A stretch of DNA of 64,000 nt from Tethya wilhelma (GCA_964030475.1 CAXIPT010000001.1:24878278-24942277); one strand, 5' to 3'; counted from the first letter of the stretch, positions 39,001 through 51,947 are shown. Notes: generated from the letters alone by a model not told the origin. Translations and numbers: made by a program.

Positions 39001-41799
39001 AAAAACACCACCACCAAAAAGACAAGCAACTTCTTCAAGTAAGTCACACTGGCCAGATTTCTCGCAAGTAAAATGGGACAAAGACGCAGTTATCCGAGAT
39101 CTCGAAAACCATCCAGCAGGACCACCTCCAATCAACTGGCAGGAATTCGCAAGACAGCACAACATTCCTGGGTCAAACTGCGGTCAAGTGGTAAAAGAGT
39201 TTGCTGTAAAGTCAAACAGAGATTGGACGGGAGAGAGCAGGGAAGAAAGAAATTAAGGATGAGAAAGAGAAGGCTAAACGGAGGAGAAATTTCAGCACCA
39301 ACACCACCAACAGCTGACCATGTTCAACAAACATGGAAACATATGGTTCAGAGTGAAGAGATCTCACAAGGTGTTCCTTGTGCACCACACACATTGGAAC
39401 ACTACAGTGTCAGAGAAGGAAAGCTAGAAAAGCAAGAAGTGATAATCACTGGCCACAAATTTCCTCTTAAAGAGCTCAGACAAAAGCTTTTGACTCCTCA
39501 AGAGAAATATATGCGACTAAAACCAGACAACGAAATTTATTCCATGTCACAAGAGGAGTTGCTATCTACACTGAGAGGCCATGATTCAGAGTCACTATGA
39601 ACTGCGCAGTCACTAAAACAGCTCCAACGTACTCGACACCTTGCCATATGGCACGATCATGCGATTCTATTCGGTATGGGTACAATTATGATCACCGTAC
39701 ACATATTGTACGACTCCAAGGTATTTTATACACAGTCTGAGTGGGATGAGAGAAAGGAAGACCAATCTGTAAACATACAAGCCACAATTGAATCTCCACT
39801 TATCCACATGATTGCGGTTGGATCATCATCTGGGGAAGACCAAGCTGCCTTACTACAAGACAGTATAGACTGTCTTCAAACACTGTCAGAGACCACGACA
39901 ACAGCTACTGGTATAACAATCACAGATAAACTCAGATTTTTTGTTGGTGACCACCCTGCCCAGCAGTTCGAGCGAGGCACACAACAGGGTGGTAGATACA
40001 AATGTAGTCGTGGAGTGAAAGACACAATGATGGCTGATCTACCACACGCATTGCAGTTCCCATGGAGGAGTCTTGATGACATCAGGAAGATCGCTACCTC
40101 TGGGAAGCTGGGGAAAGTTCCAGGGCAGCTTAAACCATTCGACAAGCTGAGTGTGCAGTCCCTACGAGAAGAGTTGAGTGAGAGAAGATGTGACACGAAG
40201 AAACTGAAAGATGATCTCACAGAAGATCTCAAGTCTATATTACTGGGAGTCCAAAGGGTCCCGACAGTCCTTCTCTATAACCGCACAGCCAGATTGGAAG
40301 ATTTCAATTTGGATCAGTACACAGTCCTAGAGTGTGAGCCATTACAAGATTTGAAGGGTCACCTCATCCACCTATGCAAATAGTTGCCTTACATTTTGAG
40401 CCCAGAAGTCAGGAGTGGAGTAGAGGACATCCTCAAGGCAACAGTGAGCCAGAAGATGACGTGTGCTGATCATCGACTCGGTTTGTACCTCTATATCAAG
40501 CAACAAGATGTCAGCAAAGAAATCAAAACCCTTGTGGAAACAGCACTAAGAATCGCTGAAATCCTTTACTTGCCTAGTGACAAGCGAACACCACAAAGTA
40601 TTCTGCGACTCTACAACTGCACTTGGCTACACCATGAGCTTTGTGCAGAACTCTTCACTTCTTTTCACTCTAGTGTTGGTACAACAAGAGAAAACATGTT
40701 TGGTCACTATATTCATGCGTTAGGTGTTACGCACCGAAGCAGTTGGAAATCGTAGCACTGTCCTCTGTTAACACTGAAAACGAAGAAAGAATTTTCAGCC
40801 AAGCTCAAAAGACAGCTACAGCTACTTCAAACCGGCACCCACAAAACGTTGTGTCCACCCTTACACTACGGCTTCAAGCGAAAAACGGTTTGCGGGAAAT
40901 CACAACAGCTGTTAAGCAACAAGAGAGCAAAGTAACCAAAATCAGTAAAAGCATACCACCTAACAAAGGTACAAAGGTTGATATAGCCTTCATTGAGAGG
41001 CATCAGACAAGCTGGAATGAGCATCTGAGTCCGTTTTTGGTGGGAAAAGATACTGGGAGGATATCGATTCCATGATGGTGTGTTGGATCAAAGCAGTAAT
41101 GCAAGTGGACCTACTCTCCTGCATTACAGATTGTCCACTCTCAAGGATGTCGAGGTACGACACTCTCAATGCTGGGATCAGATAATCCGACAGAAGGTCG
41201 ATTTACCTACACCAACAATCACCCTGTACAGTAGTGATGGAATTCCCAATGAGAGAATTGAGTATGAACACCACATTCGGCACTTACTTGTAGAGATGAA
41301 TGAAGAGCAAGCAGAAATAGGTGCAGACAGTACCCTTGAAGTAGAGGTTGACCAACATGCAGCCCAAGATATGGATCAAGAAATCACCCCATCTCTTCAA
41401 CACCCAGGAGAAACAGAGAGTGTCAAAGAAGGTATTACAATTAACTTTGAACCAGAGGAAACCATATCAACTGAAGTCAACTATAAAACCAAACATGCAG
41501 CTTGCATTTCAAAAGTTCTTGGAGACGTACCTAAGCTGACCGAGTTTGACCATTTAAGAAATGCCTTGAAAAATAACAAATCTTTTGAAAAACAAAGACA
41601 TGATAAGTTGCTGGTAGAAGTACAAGCAGATATTTTGAGCAAAAGAAAAGCTACACTATCTGAGATCAAGGAAATCGAGGAAACTTTCTTTAACAGTCAT
41701 AACTGTATTCCTACAGATGAAACATGCCCAGAGCGAGCATCTTTACTTAAAAAATTCAACTATGCAAACAAACTGCTAGCTGTAGGGCACATAATGTAA
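39001..41799 (+). pseudogene. Decayed transposon-like protein of an unclassified family
   Basis: A single coding region is recognisable through five open pieces interrupted by stops (39598-39600, 40381-40383) and frame breaks (near 39245, 40740 and 41075). In order it shows INWQEFARQHNIPGSNCGQ, a basic KKLRMRKRRLNGGEIS patch, ITGHKFPLKELRQKLLTP, HLAIWHDHA, then LRFFVGDHPAQQFERG with GGRYKC. A SAP-like helix follows (LSVQSLREELSERRCD), then NTENEERIFSQAQKT and a charged C-terminus. Proteins with this motif order are, to my recollection, multi-copy and uncharacterised in sponge, cnidarian and other invertebrate genomes. The spread of conserved Asp (WHDH, VGDHP) and Glu (NTENEER) could be a DDE-type nuclease, but I infer this only from pattern. 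No termini were identified. Confidence 0.6.
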
Positions 41800-42899
41800 A
41801 ACAGCTATATAGGTCTAACAGCATAAACATGTCATGACTTAAGATGTACATGTCATATTTTGTCACACTGTCTTGTTTTACTACACATCAGTTACCCGTA
41901 GGAGTAGCAGTTTACAAAAACTCTAACCACTGAACTACTCAGACTACAACTTTCTTGTACAACATAGCTATAACCCAAAGTACAGCAGACAGAGAAACAG
42001 CATGTTGCCGCTTGAAATAGAAAGACTCTAAACATATCAAAGCAACAAGTTGCTTCCAATAACGTGCTATAGTTTGAGAAACAAATTGCTGGTAACTTAT
42101 TCATGGCCGTATATAGCCCAGCAATATAAATGACCACATACACCCCAAAATATTACAGTGACTCAGACCTATGACATTCCGCATAGCCAAACCAAGGATA
42201 TTATAGCTCAGTTTTGTAAGCTATAATATCCATGGTCAAACATACCGGTAACAGCAAATTCCTGGAGCTTTCAATCACACCAACCCTTGCGCCATTATGG
42301 TTCACCAGCATTACAAGGACCGGCTATATATGTACTCTATAGATAGCTCAGAGTCTCATCCTACAAAAAGTGCACTCAGCGATATAAAGCAAGCGTAACT
42401 TGCAGCTGGATAATTCAAACATCAAAAATGTAGTACAAACTTATAGTATACTGATCGTCAATAAGAAAATCATCACCAGTCTTGCTCCTTGATATGTCTT
42501 TGTGTGCTCAAAGGCAGTATCTTCAAAATCAGAAAAATCATCCGCGTGCTAGTAGTAATTCACGAAAGGGGCGTGGAATATCACATGATTAGAGCGTGGC
42601 TTGCTCAATGAATATTGTTAATAAATAATGAATATTTATATATCGCACTATGAATACGATTAACATAGAACTTCCGCTACAGCCGCCTGACCCAGGCCTT
42701 AAGTACGCAGAGTAGCTTAAGTGGTTACCATGGAAACACACTCCTGCATAAGAGACATATACATATGATGAAACAAAAACATGATTTGAAATAGATCATT
42801 GTGTATCAGAATTTAATATACAAATCCTTTTGTTGAAGTCTATTACTAACTGCATTTTAGTGTTCAAAATAGTGAGACAGCCTTAACCACACTGAGTTG
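41800..42899. other. Intergenic stretch with one hairpin
   Basis: AT-rich, no coding signal. The inverted pair ggatattatagct / agctataatatcc lies at 42196-42231. Confidence 0.5.
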
Positions 42900-43709
42900 T
42901 TGGTGAAAAAAACTTTTCTCACAGTAGAGATAAAAAACTTAGTTTTTTTGTGCGAGTATGGACTCAGAAAATTTTCTAAGACCAAAAAGAACACTTTTAC
43001 AAAAAACGTTAATTTTGACTTAAAAACAATTTTCAGCTCAAATGAAACACTTTAGCGAAATTTTACTTTTTTAACACAAGGAACATTCTCTTGGTGTAAA
43101 AAAAAATGTTGGTGAAAAACAAAGTTTTCTCACAGTAGAGATAAAGAATTTAGTTTTTTTGTGTGAATATGGACGTTTATTTTGACTTGAAAACAATTTT
43201 TAGCTCAAAACAAAACACTTTGGTGAAATTTTACTTTTTTCAACACATGCCTTGGTGTAAATAACATTCTCTTGGTGTAAAAAAACATAGTTCATTACGG
43301 TAAAGATAAAGAACTTAATTTTTTTGTGTGACTATGGACTTAGAAAGTTTTCTAAGACTAAAAAGTACACTTTTAACAAAAAACGTTTATTTTGACTTGA
43401 AAACAATTTTCAGCACAAATGAAACACTGACGAAATTTTACACATGGAACATTGTCTTGGTGTAAATAAAATTGTTGGTTAACAACAAAGTTTTCTCATG
43501 GTAGAGATAAAGAACTTAGTTTTTTTGTGTGACTATAGACTTAGAAAATTTTCTAAGACCAAAAATACTCTTTTTGCAATAAACGTTTATTTTGACTTGA
43601 AAACAATTTTCAGCTCAAAAGAAACACTTTGTTGAAATTTTACTTTTTTTAAAACATGGGGGTGTAAAAAACATTGTTGGTGAAAAACAAAGTTTTCTCA
43701 CAGTAGAGA
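42900..43709 (-). repeat. Array of the foldback-family unit
   Basis: About four tandem units in the orientation opposite to 22190-23590. Each carries aaagttttctcacagtagag, aaagaacttagtttttttgt and a ttattttgacttgaaaacaa segment. It is a distinct subfamily with ggtgtaaaaaacattg. It abuts the N at 43710. Confidence 0.8.
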
Positions 43710-43710
43710 N

Positions 43711-43903
43711 CCATCTTGTAAAACCATGTGGTCTCCCCTGTTTGTGAGACCTTTCTTGAGAAAAGGCTTGAATTCTTCAGGAAAGCCTTTCCGATTGCTA
43801 TGTAGGGTCCCACAGCCATACAATCCCAGCCGGTAGAGGTCACAAAGAAGGTCGACACTTGAAAAGTAGTTGTCAAAGTAGATGTGATGATTCCTGCAAA
43901 GTA

Positions 43904-43948
<45 letters not shown>

Positions 43949-44774
43949 TGTGTGTGTGTGTACCTTCCTTGCAGTGGAGTAGTCATGTCCTTGACAACTC
44001 TGGCTCCAAGTCCACGTTCAGTGGTATCTTGCTTGCCAGTGTAGACCTGAAAATTGCTGATGTACCCGTTAGTAGCATCTGCCACGCACCACACCTTGAA
44101 GCCTCTCTTGACAGGCTTTTTAGGTAGGTATTGTTTTAGCGATGAACGTCCTTTGAACTTGATCATCGCTTCATCGACACTCACATCCCTTTGTACATTA
44201 TACACAGATCTGCATTGATGGGCAACAGAATCAAGAAGGGGTCGCACTTTTCCAAGCCTATCATACTCGTCAGTACCAGGAGGAGCCAAAGTAGAGTTGT
44301 CAGCAAAATTAAGGTATTTCCTCAGCTCAAAGAATCGATCCCTTGAGATCTTGCTAACTATGGGTTCATAGTGATAGTAGGCATCTTGCTTCCAATAATC
44401 ATGTAGGGTTGGAAGACGAACAAGACCCATTAGGATGTTGAAACCATAAAAGGCTTTTATTTCTGCTACTGTTACCTTCTCCCACATACCATACTTCTCA
44501 TCTCCCATACACTGCTTGGCATATAGATTTGTTTGCTCTGTTATCATCTTCCATACATCGTCCGTGAAGAACAGTGAGAATATTCCACTTGGAGAGCATG
44601 GAATAGGAACAGCTGGGCCAGTCGAATGAACAAAAGGTCTCACAGATGTTGCAGATAGACATGAAGACCAGTTCACAGTTGAGGAGCTAACAAAAGATAA
44701 GTGGCTGTAAATTGATTTTTACACGTCATGCTTACATAATTGTGTGTATTTATGAGAATATATGAGTATAATAT

Positions 44775-44828
<54 letters not shown>

Positions 44829-45161
44829 TGTGTGTTCCCAAACAAAAACTACCTCAAAGTGTTCTCAATTTGCTTACTTTGTATTCAGGTGATATTCGAT
44901 GTCATCAATTTCCCTGTGTAGAAAAACCAATTGTGCATTGTTGTACATCTAAAGCAGTTCATTTTAAGCTTACATTGAAGTATCAAAAGCATCATCATCA
45001 TCACTGTCAAAATCTTCATCATCACTCTCTATTTCAGTTTCAACCATTCCTAACTCATTGTCACTCCCAGGATAGAACACTTCACCACCCAACTCATCAT
45101 CTTCTAGCATGTGTGCTACCTCTTCAGCAGTCAACAATGGTCTGGAAGGAGCTTCAGCCAT
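43711..45161 (-). CDS. piggyBac transposase, C-terminally truncated (three exons)
   Basis: A DDE transposase that cuts and pastes at TTAA. Exons 45161-44974, 44704-43964 and 43893-43711 join with phases 2 and 2. Exon 1 from the ATG at 45161 encodes the acidic N-terminus (ESDDEDFDSDDDDAFD). Exon 2 holds the first catalytic Asp in VSVDEAMIKFKGR and the second in WCVADATNGYISNF. Exon 3 has the third in HIYFDNYFSSVDLL and ends at DHMVLQDG beside the N. The rest of the catalytic domain and the cysteine-rich C-terminus are missing. No stop interrupts what remains. The second intron, 70 bases, is almost all (CA)n in the transcript sense. The frame is well preserved, so the insertion may be recent or the gene conserved. 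Confidence 0.88.
44778..44833 (+). repeat. (TG)n microsatellite in the piggyBac intron
   Basis: A long TG run in the first intron of the transposase gene; transcript sense (CA)n. Confidence 0.9.
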
Positions 45162-45526
45162 TCTATATTGTTGTATTGATGCTTGGTTGACTTGTACTAT
45201 TGTGTACTACTTTTATTTTGCACTACGTATAGTAATATTATTCATTATCTTACCTGCAAAGAAGTGGGTGTAGCTCAAAGTTTGAAGTTTACTCACAGGT
45301 AAGTTTCTCCCACGTATAGCTGGCTTGCAATAAGGTAAGCGTCAGTATATAAACTTTAGCAGCTGTAATACGTACGCCTAAAGTATTGAGCTTTGCAGCA
45401 GCTGCGTTTGCAAGATATTGCCACGTTTACATTATTCATTAGCTATGACGAGTACACTCGTCATTCGTATTTCGAGTGCATTTAATAAATGACGAGTACA
45501 CTCGTCATTTGGCTGTAAAGGGTTAA

Positions 45527-47350
45527 AACGTTTTCTAGCCCAAAACAACTACTTTTGGGAATAGTTAGTTTTCTCAACACATGGAATATTATTTTGAGGT
45601 GAAAAAATTGTTTGTGATAAACATTTTTTCTAACAGTACAAATAAAGAACTTAGTCTTTTTGACTTACTATCGACTTAGAAAATTTTCTGTGATTAAAAA
45701 ATACAAAGGCAAAACAAATCCTTTTTTTCAAAAGTGTCCTTTTTGGACTTAAAATATTTTTTAAGTCCAGTCACTCAAAAAGACAAAGTTCTTTTTCTCT
45801 TCCATGAGAAAACTTTGTTTTTCATTTTACTTTAGACAATGTTCTGTTTTAAAAAAACTAAATTGTCACAAATGTGTAGACAATGTAAACTATTTTGTCA
45901 AAAGTGTACTTTTTGATCTTAGAAAATTTTATAAGTCTATAGTCACTCAAAAAGACTAAGTTCTTTTTCGTTACCGTGGAAAACTTTGTTTTTCAATTCT
46001 TGATGTTGATTACATTGAGAGAATGTTCCGAAAAAAGTAAATTTTTTAAAAAATGTTTTCAAGGCAAAATATGTGACCCAATTTTGGAAAACAGACCAGA
46101 TGTATTTGCCGGTATCAGAAGCTTTAGCTGATCTCTCTGTGCATGTGCTGTACCAAAATTCTGTGAACAAAAGCCTATAAAGCAGAAATAACACTGAACA
46201 ATAATTCAATCTCATTAATATTCGCTACGGTCTGTTGCACAGCATAGCAACTGTTCTCCATGTTAGCAACTAAATAGAAAAGAACTAGTCTGGTATTACC
46301 GTCTATATCTCTGCAACTGAAGCAGCTCCACCCCTCAAATTTTGCGTGGAGCATGCTGAAATGTAGTGCAACCCAATCGTGCAGTAAAAAAATTTTTGCG
46401 CAAAAACGCGAATTAAACTAAAACCGCATTTTACTCGAAAAACAATAATTTCCCAAATGTCAGGTTTTCGCTTGACAGGTCACAATTTATTTTACATCTA
46501 GAGAATGTTCTGTTTTTCCCAGTACGGTAGTACTGGGTACATAGGAATGGCACGGATGGCCCATTAGCGCAAAACAAATAATCACACGAATAACTCTGCA
46601 AAAACTGAGCGCTTGGCACTAAAACGCTTCTTAAGCTACTATTTAGCCTTTTCTTTTTCTATTGAGTTTAAAAACATAGCCTAAAACCATCGCTAAAGTA
46701 ACAAACTAAAGTATGCCAAACCTCCAATTTTCTCCATCTTCTTCTTCTTCTATCTTGGAATGACTTTTCTTGAAGACCGCTCGCTTTTAGAAGCTGATTC
46801 TTGAAGGAATAAACTTGGTTTCTTTGTCTTCACGTGCTTTTTGTATCGGTTATTCGTTTCTCTAGCTGAGTGGCTAGATACAACACGAAAAGCGCCTTCT
46901 CCGTATGGCAGCCATTCATTTCTATACTCATTAATAATTCATTAGCTACTTTGGAAATCAAATTGACGACCCTTTTCCAGTAAGACAAGTGTGCGTTATT
47001 TGGAATCCGAATATTCGCTGCCTGCCTGTTTCTACTTGAAGATTTCTGGTTCTGCTGAAGTCTCGGTAACCAGTTACCGGTACCTTTCAGTCTTTAATAA
47101 TAGGAGGTCAATAGACTACTTTGTTACATAGTTGTCATTATAAGAAGATGAGCAAAGCAATTAAATTTTGTAAGATACAGCTCCAGCCTCCTGAGATGCT
47201 TCACCATGACTTTATACTGATAGCATAGATTATAACATAAGCTACAGTATAATATCCATGCTAATAGTGTACAAGTAACTACCATCAACACACAAACTCA
47301 AATGTGATGTAGATTGTAATAAAAAAATGAGGAAAAAATGAGAACAAACA
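45527..47350. repeat. Mosaic of foldback-family fragments
   Basis: Array units occur at 45527-45810 and about 45900-46090. A block similar to part of arm 1 follows (46200-46480; gttgcacagcatagcaactg, gaagcagctccacccctcaa). At 46520-46540 the hairpin cccagtacggtagtactggg occurs, related to the 495/2862 direct repeat. The rest to 47350 has no recognised content. Confidence 0.65.
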
Positions 47351-47608
47351 AGTGAAAAAAACATTGAAAATGTAATGAGAAATAGGAATGGCAAAAAGAA
47401 AGCAAACAAAATGGAATGGCTGTTTGAGTGTGTAAAGAATTATTCCTATGGGCAACATAGGGGACTCACCATGGGAAGAGAGTACTACATGCAGCCCACA
47501 CAGGAATGATTCTGCACACTCAAACAGCCATTCCATCTTGTTTGCTTTCTTTTTTACGATTTGGCCATTCCTATGTCTCATTACATTTTCAATGTTTTTT
47601 TCACTTGT
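47351..47608. mobile_element. Foldback MITE, family with 38412-38893
   Basis: Arms of about 100 bases pair (aacattgaaaatgtaatgag with ctcattacattttcaatgtt; atggaatggctgtttgagtg with cactcaaacagccattccat). The loop is about 40 bases. Confidence 0.85.
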
Positions 47609-48580
47609 AAAAAAACTAAATTGTCACAAATGTGTAGGTAATGTAAACTATTTTGTCAAAAGTGTAGTTTTTAATCTTAGAAAGTTTTATAAGTCAATAG
47701 TCACTCAAAAAGACTAAGTTCTTTTTCTGTACAGTGGAAAACTTTGTTTTTCAATTCTTGATGTTTAATACATCGAGAGAATGTTCTGAAAGAAGTAAAT
47801 TTTTAAAACAATGTTTTTTTTGTGCTACAAAATGTTTTCAAGGCAAAATATGTGACCTAATTTTGGAAAACAAACCAGATGTATTCGCCGGTAAAAATCA
47901 CGATTATTGTTTCATTTGCAATTACGTCATAAGTAGATGAGGAAAACAAAATTTGATTCGGCTAGGTTAGATATAGCCTTTAAAAACCAATCGCTCAATA
48001 CAGTTACTATGCAAAAAATGTCAATGAATATGTTGCTATGGTGTACTACAATCACTCCATATACACTCTGTGTCATAATTATTCATGTTGCACATTGTAG
48101 TGAAACGAGTTTGTAGTAGAATATTTGCATACTGATGAAGCGCCCCTTGAAATTTTTTCCAACTCCTGCAAAGAAAAAAGAAAGCCAAAAGCTAACTCAA
48201 GAAGAAGAAAACAAGCAAGTAATTACCTATTAAGAAGCCTCGCTAAAAATTTCTTCCAAGTACTGCAAAAGAAGAAGAAAGCCAAGAGATAACTGAAGAA
48301 GAAGAAAAAAAGCAAGTTAGTACTTATAAACTTGAGTGTAAGGTTAGCAGGTGGGTATTAAATAGAATTATCACGTATAGAAATGAACAAACTGCATGAA
48401 AAGTTCAAAACAATCTTGTATTTGGTTTTATTTACCCATCATAGGAAATACTAGTAAACAAACATGTGTGACAATAGGCCAGATGCATGTAAGCACAAAA
48501 ATTTTGATTAAATTCAATGATTGTGTGTGTGTGAGAGAGAGTGTACAGGTGTGTGATGTATATATTTTAAAAAATGATGA
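47609..48580. repeat. Second copy of the foldback-element interior
   Basis: Colinear with about 26.05-26.93 kb: array unit, aaaccagatgtattcgccgg, gatatagcctttaaaaacca, aagaaaaaagaaagccaaaa and the (TG)n-(AG)n tract. A third copy runs through 51.6-53.09 kb with two insertions. Confidence 0.8.
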
Positions 48581-48589
48581 ACATACCCT

Positions 48590-49306
48590 GCAGTACATTC
48601 ACAAGTAGCTGAGCAAATGGTTGCTAGTTCTCCTTCTCTCCCCAAAGCATGTACACAGTGTACAAACCCTGCTTCATAGAAGGCTTCATCTGACAGCGAA
48701 CATGACAGTAAGCTGGGTGCGACACATTCACTTCCATTTGTTGTAATCTCCCAGAAGCCCAATGAGTGTATCCTCGCGCAAGTGCCCTAAAAGTACCCTG
48801 GTCACCATAATGGCCCAAATATCCAGCAAGGTAAGTATATACCAAACTTACAGTAGGAATATAAAATGAAGGGGGAAAAATCAGCAAGTAAACAAATATT
48901 AGCGTAACTGAAGTGAGATATTTTAATGTTTACCTGAGGTCACAAGAGGAATATGAATACCAATGTCTTTACATGTAGCTTCAGAGACCAATTTCCATTC
49001 TATAAGAGGAGGAGATGGTGGCCCTGGTCGAGCAACTCGTCCAGCTTCAGCAAGAGAGATGTATTTCTTGTATACATATGATCCATCCACATCAACCACA
49101 GGGATGACATCATGTTTGACTTGCTGTATTCTATAAACAGGCAGAGTACACAGAAGTATACAACTACAGCTCGTACTTGTAGTGTATGTAACTAGACACA
49201 CTCTATAATGAATATTGCATGCGTACCTGTCTATTACTTGCTGCTTTCTCCAAGACCTTGGCACATTGATGCCACTACACAATAGCCACCAACGTAGCTG
49301 AGACAC
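48590..49306 (-). pseudogene. SWIM zinc-finger protein fragment, copy B
   Basis: Same three blocks as copy A: LRWWLLCSGINVPRSWRKQQ (49306-49230), VDVDGSYVYKKYISLAEAG (about 49130-48940) and YLAGYLGHYGDQGTFRALAR through KPSMKQGLYTVYMLWG (48880-48640). Here the third block lacks the 4-base insertion of copy A and is open for over 80 residues. The SWIM start, REGELATICSATCECTAG, follows in the next frame, just as in copy A, ahead of a donor near 48590. The shared change shows that both copies descend from one already altered fragment. It lies in the duplicated foldback interior. Confidence 0.6.
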
Positions 49307-49309
49307 AGT

Positions 49310-50634
49310 GTGCTATTGAAAGGCTCGGAATGGTCAGCCTCAGGTATATCAGCAGAAATTAGTGTTCTCTGCGCTTCTTTTGCCACCATTCTATAGATTA
49401 TCAAACTTCAGTCACTTCTAACTCAAGAACGCTACGTTGGATTTGAACGCTTCAACTTGCAATATGCCTCTAGTTTTACGTTAGGGTTGTTTAACTGATT
49501 ACCAGTGGTTGACGCTAAATCGCATCATCCACGTGGGTGTTTTAAACCGTGGTTGACGCAAAATCGCGTTTAGGCAGCACTAGCGACCATTTTGCAAGCT
49601 AAAATATTAGCCCTGAACTTCAAACTTTATATACGAATAGGTAAGGGACTACTCTACTAAAATATCATAACAGACTTAGAACTTCTAGTAAGGTGTGGCG
49701 CTACTCGTTGTTGGGAGACTAACGGTCACGATTTTTGCGATCACGATGGTCGACTTTAGATTGACGTTTTTTCTATAACCCTTCAAAGGATAAGCTTGAA
49801 ACTTACTACGTATGTGCAGGGATAGTTAGGCTATATAGCCATAGCAAAGCTTTATACGCGCGACTATATTCTAAATTATAGGACCCTCTCGTATGTTAGG
49901 CTTTTTTTTACCAGCAAAAGCTTCACTAAGCAACAAGACCTGGAGTATAGTAAGCTTGATTGTTGCTTAGCTGCATCATATAAAAGCCTTTCCTAATCTT
50001 TTTTGAATAGTTAAATTTTCAACACTTGGAACATTATCTTGAGGTGAAAAACATTGTTTGTGATAAACAAAGTTTTCTCGCTGTAGAATATAGAACTTAG
50101 TCTATTTAACTGACTATCGACTTAGAAAATTTTCTGTGACTAAAAAATACTCTTTTGACAAAAAATGTTTATTTTGCCTTTAAAACTTTTTCTAGCACAA
50201 AAGAAACATTTTTGTGAATAGTTACTTTTTTCAACACTTGGAACGTTATCATGAGGTGAAAAACATTGTCATAAACAAAGTTTTCTCACAGTACTGATAA
50301 AATACTTAGTCTTTTTCACTGACAATCGACTTAGAAAATTTTCTATGACTAAAAAATACACTTTTGACAAAAAACGTTTATTTTGCTTTGAAAACATTTT
50401 TTAGCACAAAAGAAACACTTTTGTGAATAGTTGCTTTTTTCAACACTTGGAACAATATCTTAAGGTGAAAAACAATTTTTGTGATAAACAAAGTTTTGTC
50501 ACAGTACAGATAAAGAACTTAGTCTTTTTGACTGAATTTCGACTTAGAAAATTTTCTGTGACTAATAAATACACTTTTTACAAAAAACGTTTATTTTGCC
50601 TTGTAAAGATTTTTTAGCACAAAAGAAACACTTT
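49310..50634. repeat. Foldback-arm-like block and array units
   Basis: 49480-50010 is similar, in the same orientation, to arm 2 (tttaactgattaccagtggt, gctatatagccatagcaaag). It is followed by three array units in the same orientation as at 30.1 kb, up to the solo LTR. Confidence 0.75.
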
Positions 50635-50994
50635 TGTCATAATTAAAGATTGACCATTACCCTATTTGGTAACATACTCAAACAGGAACTCTAACTCTTT
50701 GTACTCTTTAGCATGCTTACACCTGTAACTTAGGTCACTAGTAACTCAATAGACTTACTGTAACTAATTTGCTGGTTAGACTTAGCATTAGGATGTATGA
50801 CTTTATTAATTGTATAGGATGTGTATTCTTTAATCTATGTCTGTTCTGTATTTGTACTTATTTGGATGTTTTGCTCCTATTCCTTACTAGACTTTTCTGT
50901 CACTTTCTTTTTGTATAAGTAGTCTACTCTTTTTGTAACTTGCATGAGAAGTTATTCGATTCACTTTGAGTTAATCTATACTCACGATATCACA
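50635..50994 (+). mobile_element. Solo LTR of the gypsy family at 8337
   Basis: A 360-bp TG...CA unit aligning end to end with the 5' LTR at 8337-8696, including the ggaactctaa segment missing from the 3' LTR. The TATA-like site is tataagtag. It interrupts an array unit (aaagaaacacttt before, acttctgtgaatag after), with a probable 4-5-bp target duplication (acttt/acttc). Confidence 0.92.
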
Positions 50995-51947
50995 ACTTCT
51001 GTGAATAGTTCCTTTTTCAACACTTGGAACATTATCTTGAGGTGAAAAACATTGTGATAAACAAAGTTATTTAACAGTACAGATAAAGAACTTACTCATT
51101 TTGACTGACTATCGACTCAACACTTGGAACATTATCTTGAAGTGAAAAACATTGTGATAAACAAAGTTTTCTCACTGTAGAATATAGAACTTAGTCTTTT
51201 TGACTGACTATAGACTTAGAAAATTTTCTGTAACTAAAAAATACACTTTTGGCAAAAAAGTGTTTATTTTGCATTGAAAACATTTTTTAGCACAAAAGAA
51301 TCACTTTTGTGAATAGTTACTTTTTCCAACACTTGAAACATTATCATGAGGTGAAAAGAAATGTTTGTGATAAACAAAGTTTTGTCACAGTACAGATAAA
51401 GAACTTAGTCTTTTTGACTGAGTATCGACTTAGAAAATTTTCTGTGATTAAGAAATACAAAGGTAAAACAAATCCTTTTTTTGTCAAAAGTGTCCTTTTT
51501 GGTTTTAGAAACTTTTCTAAGTCCAGTAGACAAAGTTCTTTTTCTCTTCCATGAAAAAATTTTTTTTCACTAAAAATTTATTTTACATCTAGAGAATGTT
51601 CTGTTTCAAAAAAAAAATTGTCACAAAGTATACTTTTTGATCTTAAAAAATTTTATAAGTGTATACTCACTTAAAAAGACTAAGTTCTTTTTCTGTACTG
51701 TGGAAAATATTGTTTTTCAATTCTTGATGTTTATTACATTGAGAAACTGTTACAAAAAATGTAAATTTTGAAAAAATGTTTTTTTTGTTCTAAAATATGT
51801 TTTCAGGCAAAATATATGACCCAATTTTGGAAAACAGACCAGATGTATTTGCCGGTACAAATCACAATTATTGTTTCTTTTGCAATTACATCATAAGTAG
51901 ATGCGGAAAACAAAATTTGATTCAGCTTGGTTAGATATAGCCTATAA
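50995..51947. repeat. Array units and interior copy C, left part
   Basis: Continues the array interrupted by the solo LTR, then enters a third copy of the foldback interior (aacagaccagatgtatttgc at about 51830). Confidence 0.75.

Larger units (their letters stand above)
43711..45522 (-). mobile_element. piggyBac transposon, one end preserved
   Basis: The right boundary is a TTAA at 45523-45526 followed inward by ccctttacagccaaat (minus strand), a piggyBac-like terminus. Two copies of atgacgagtacactcgtcat lie at 45489-45508 and 45445-45464 as subterminal palindromes. The other end is lost at the N at 43710. Confidence 0.88.
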
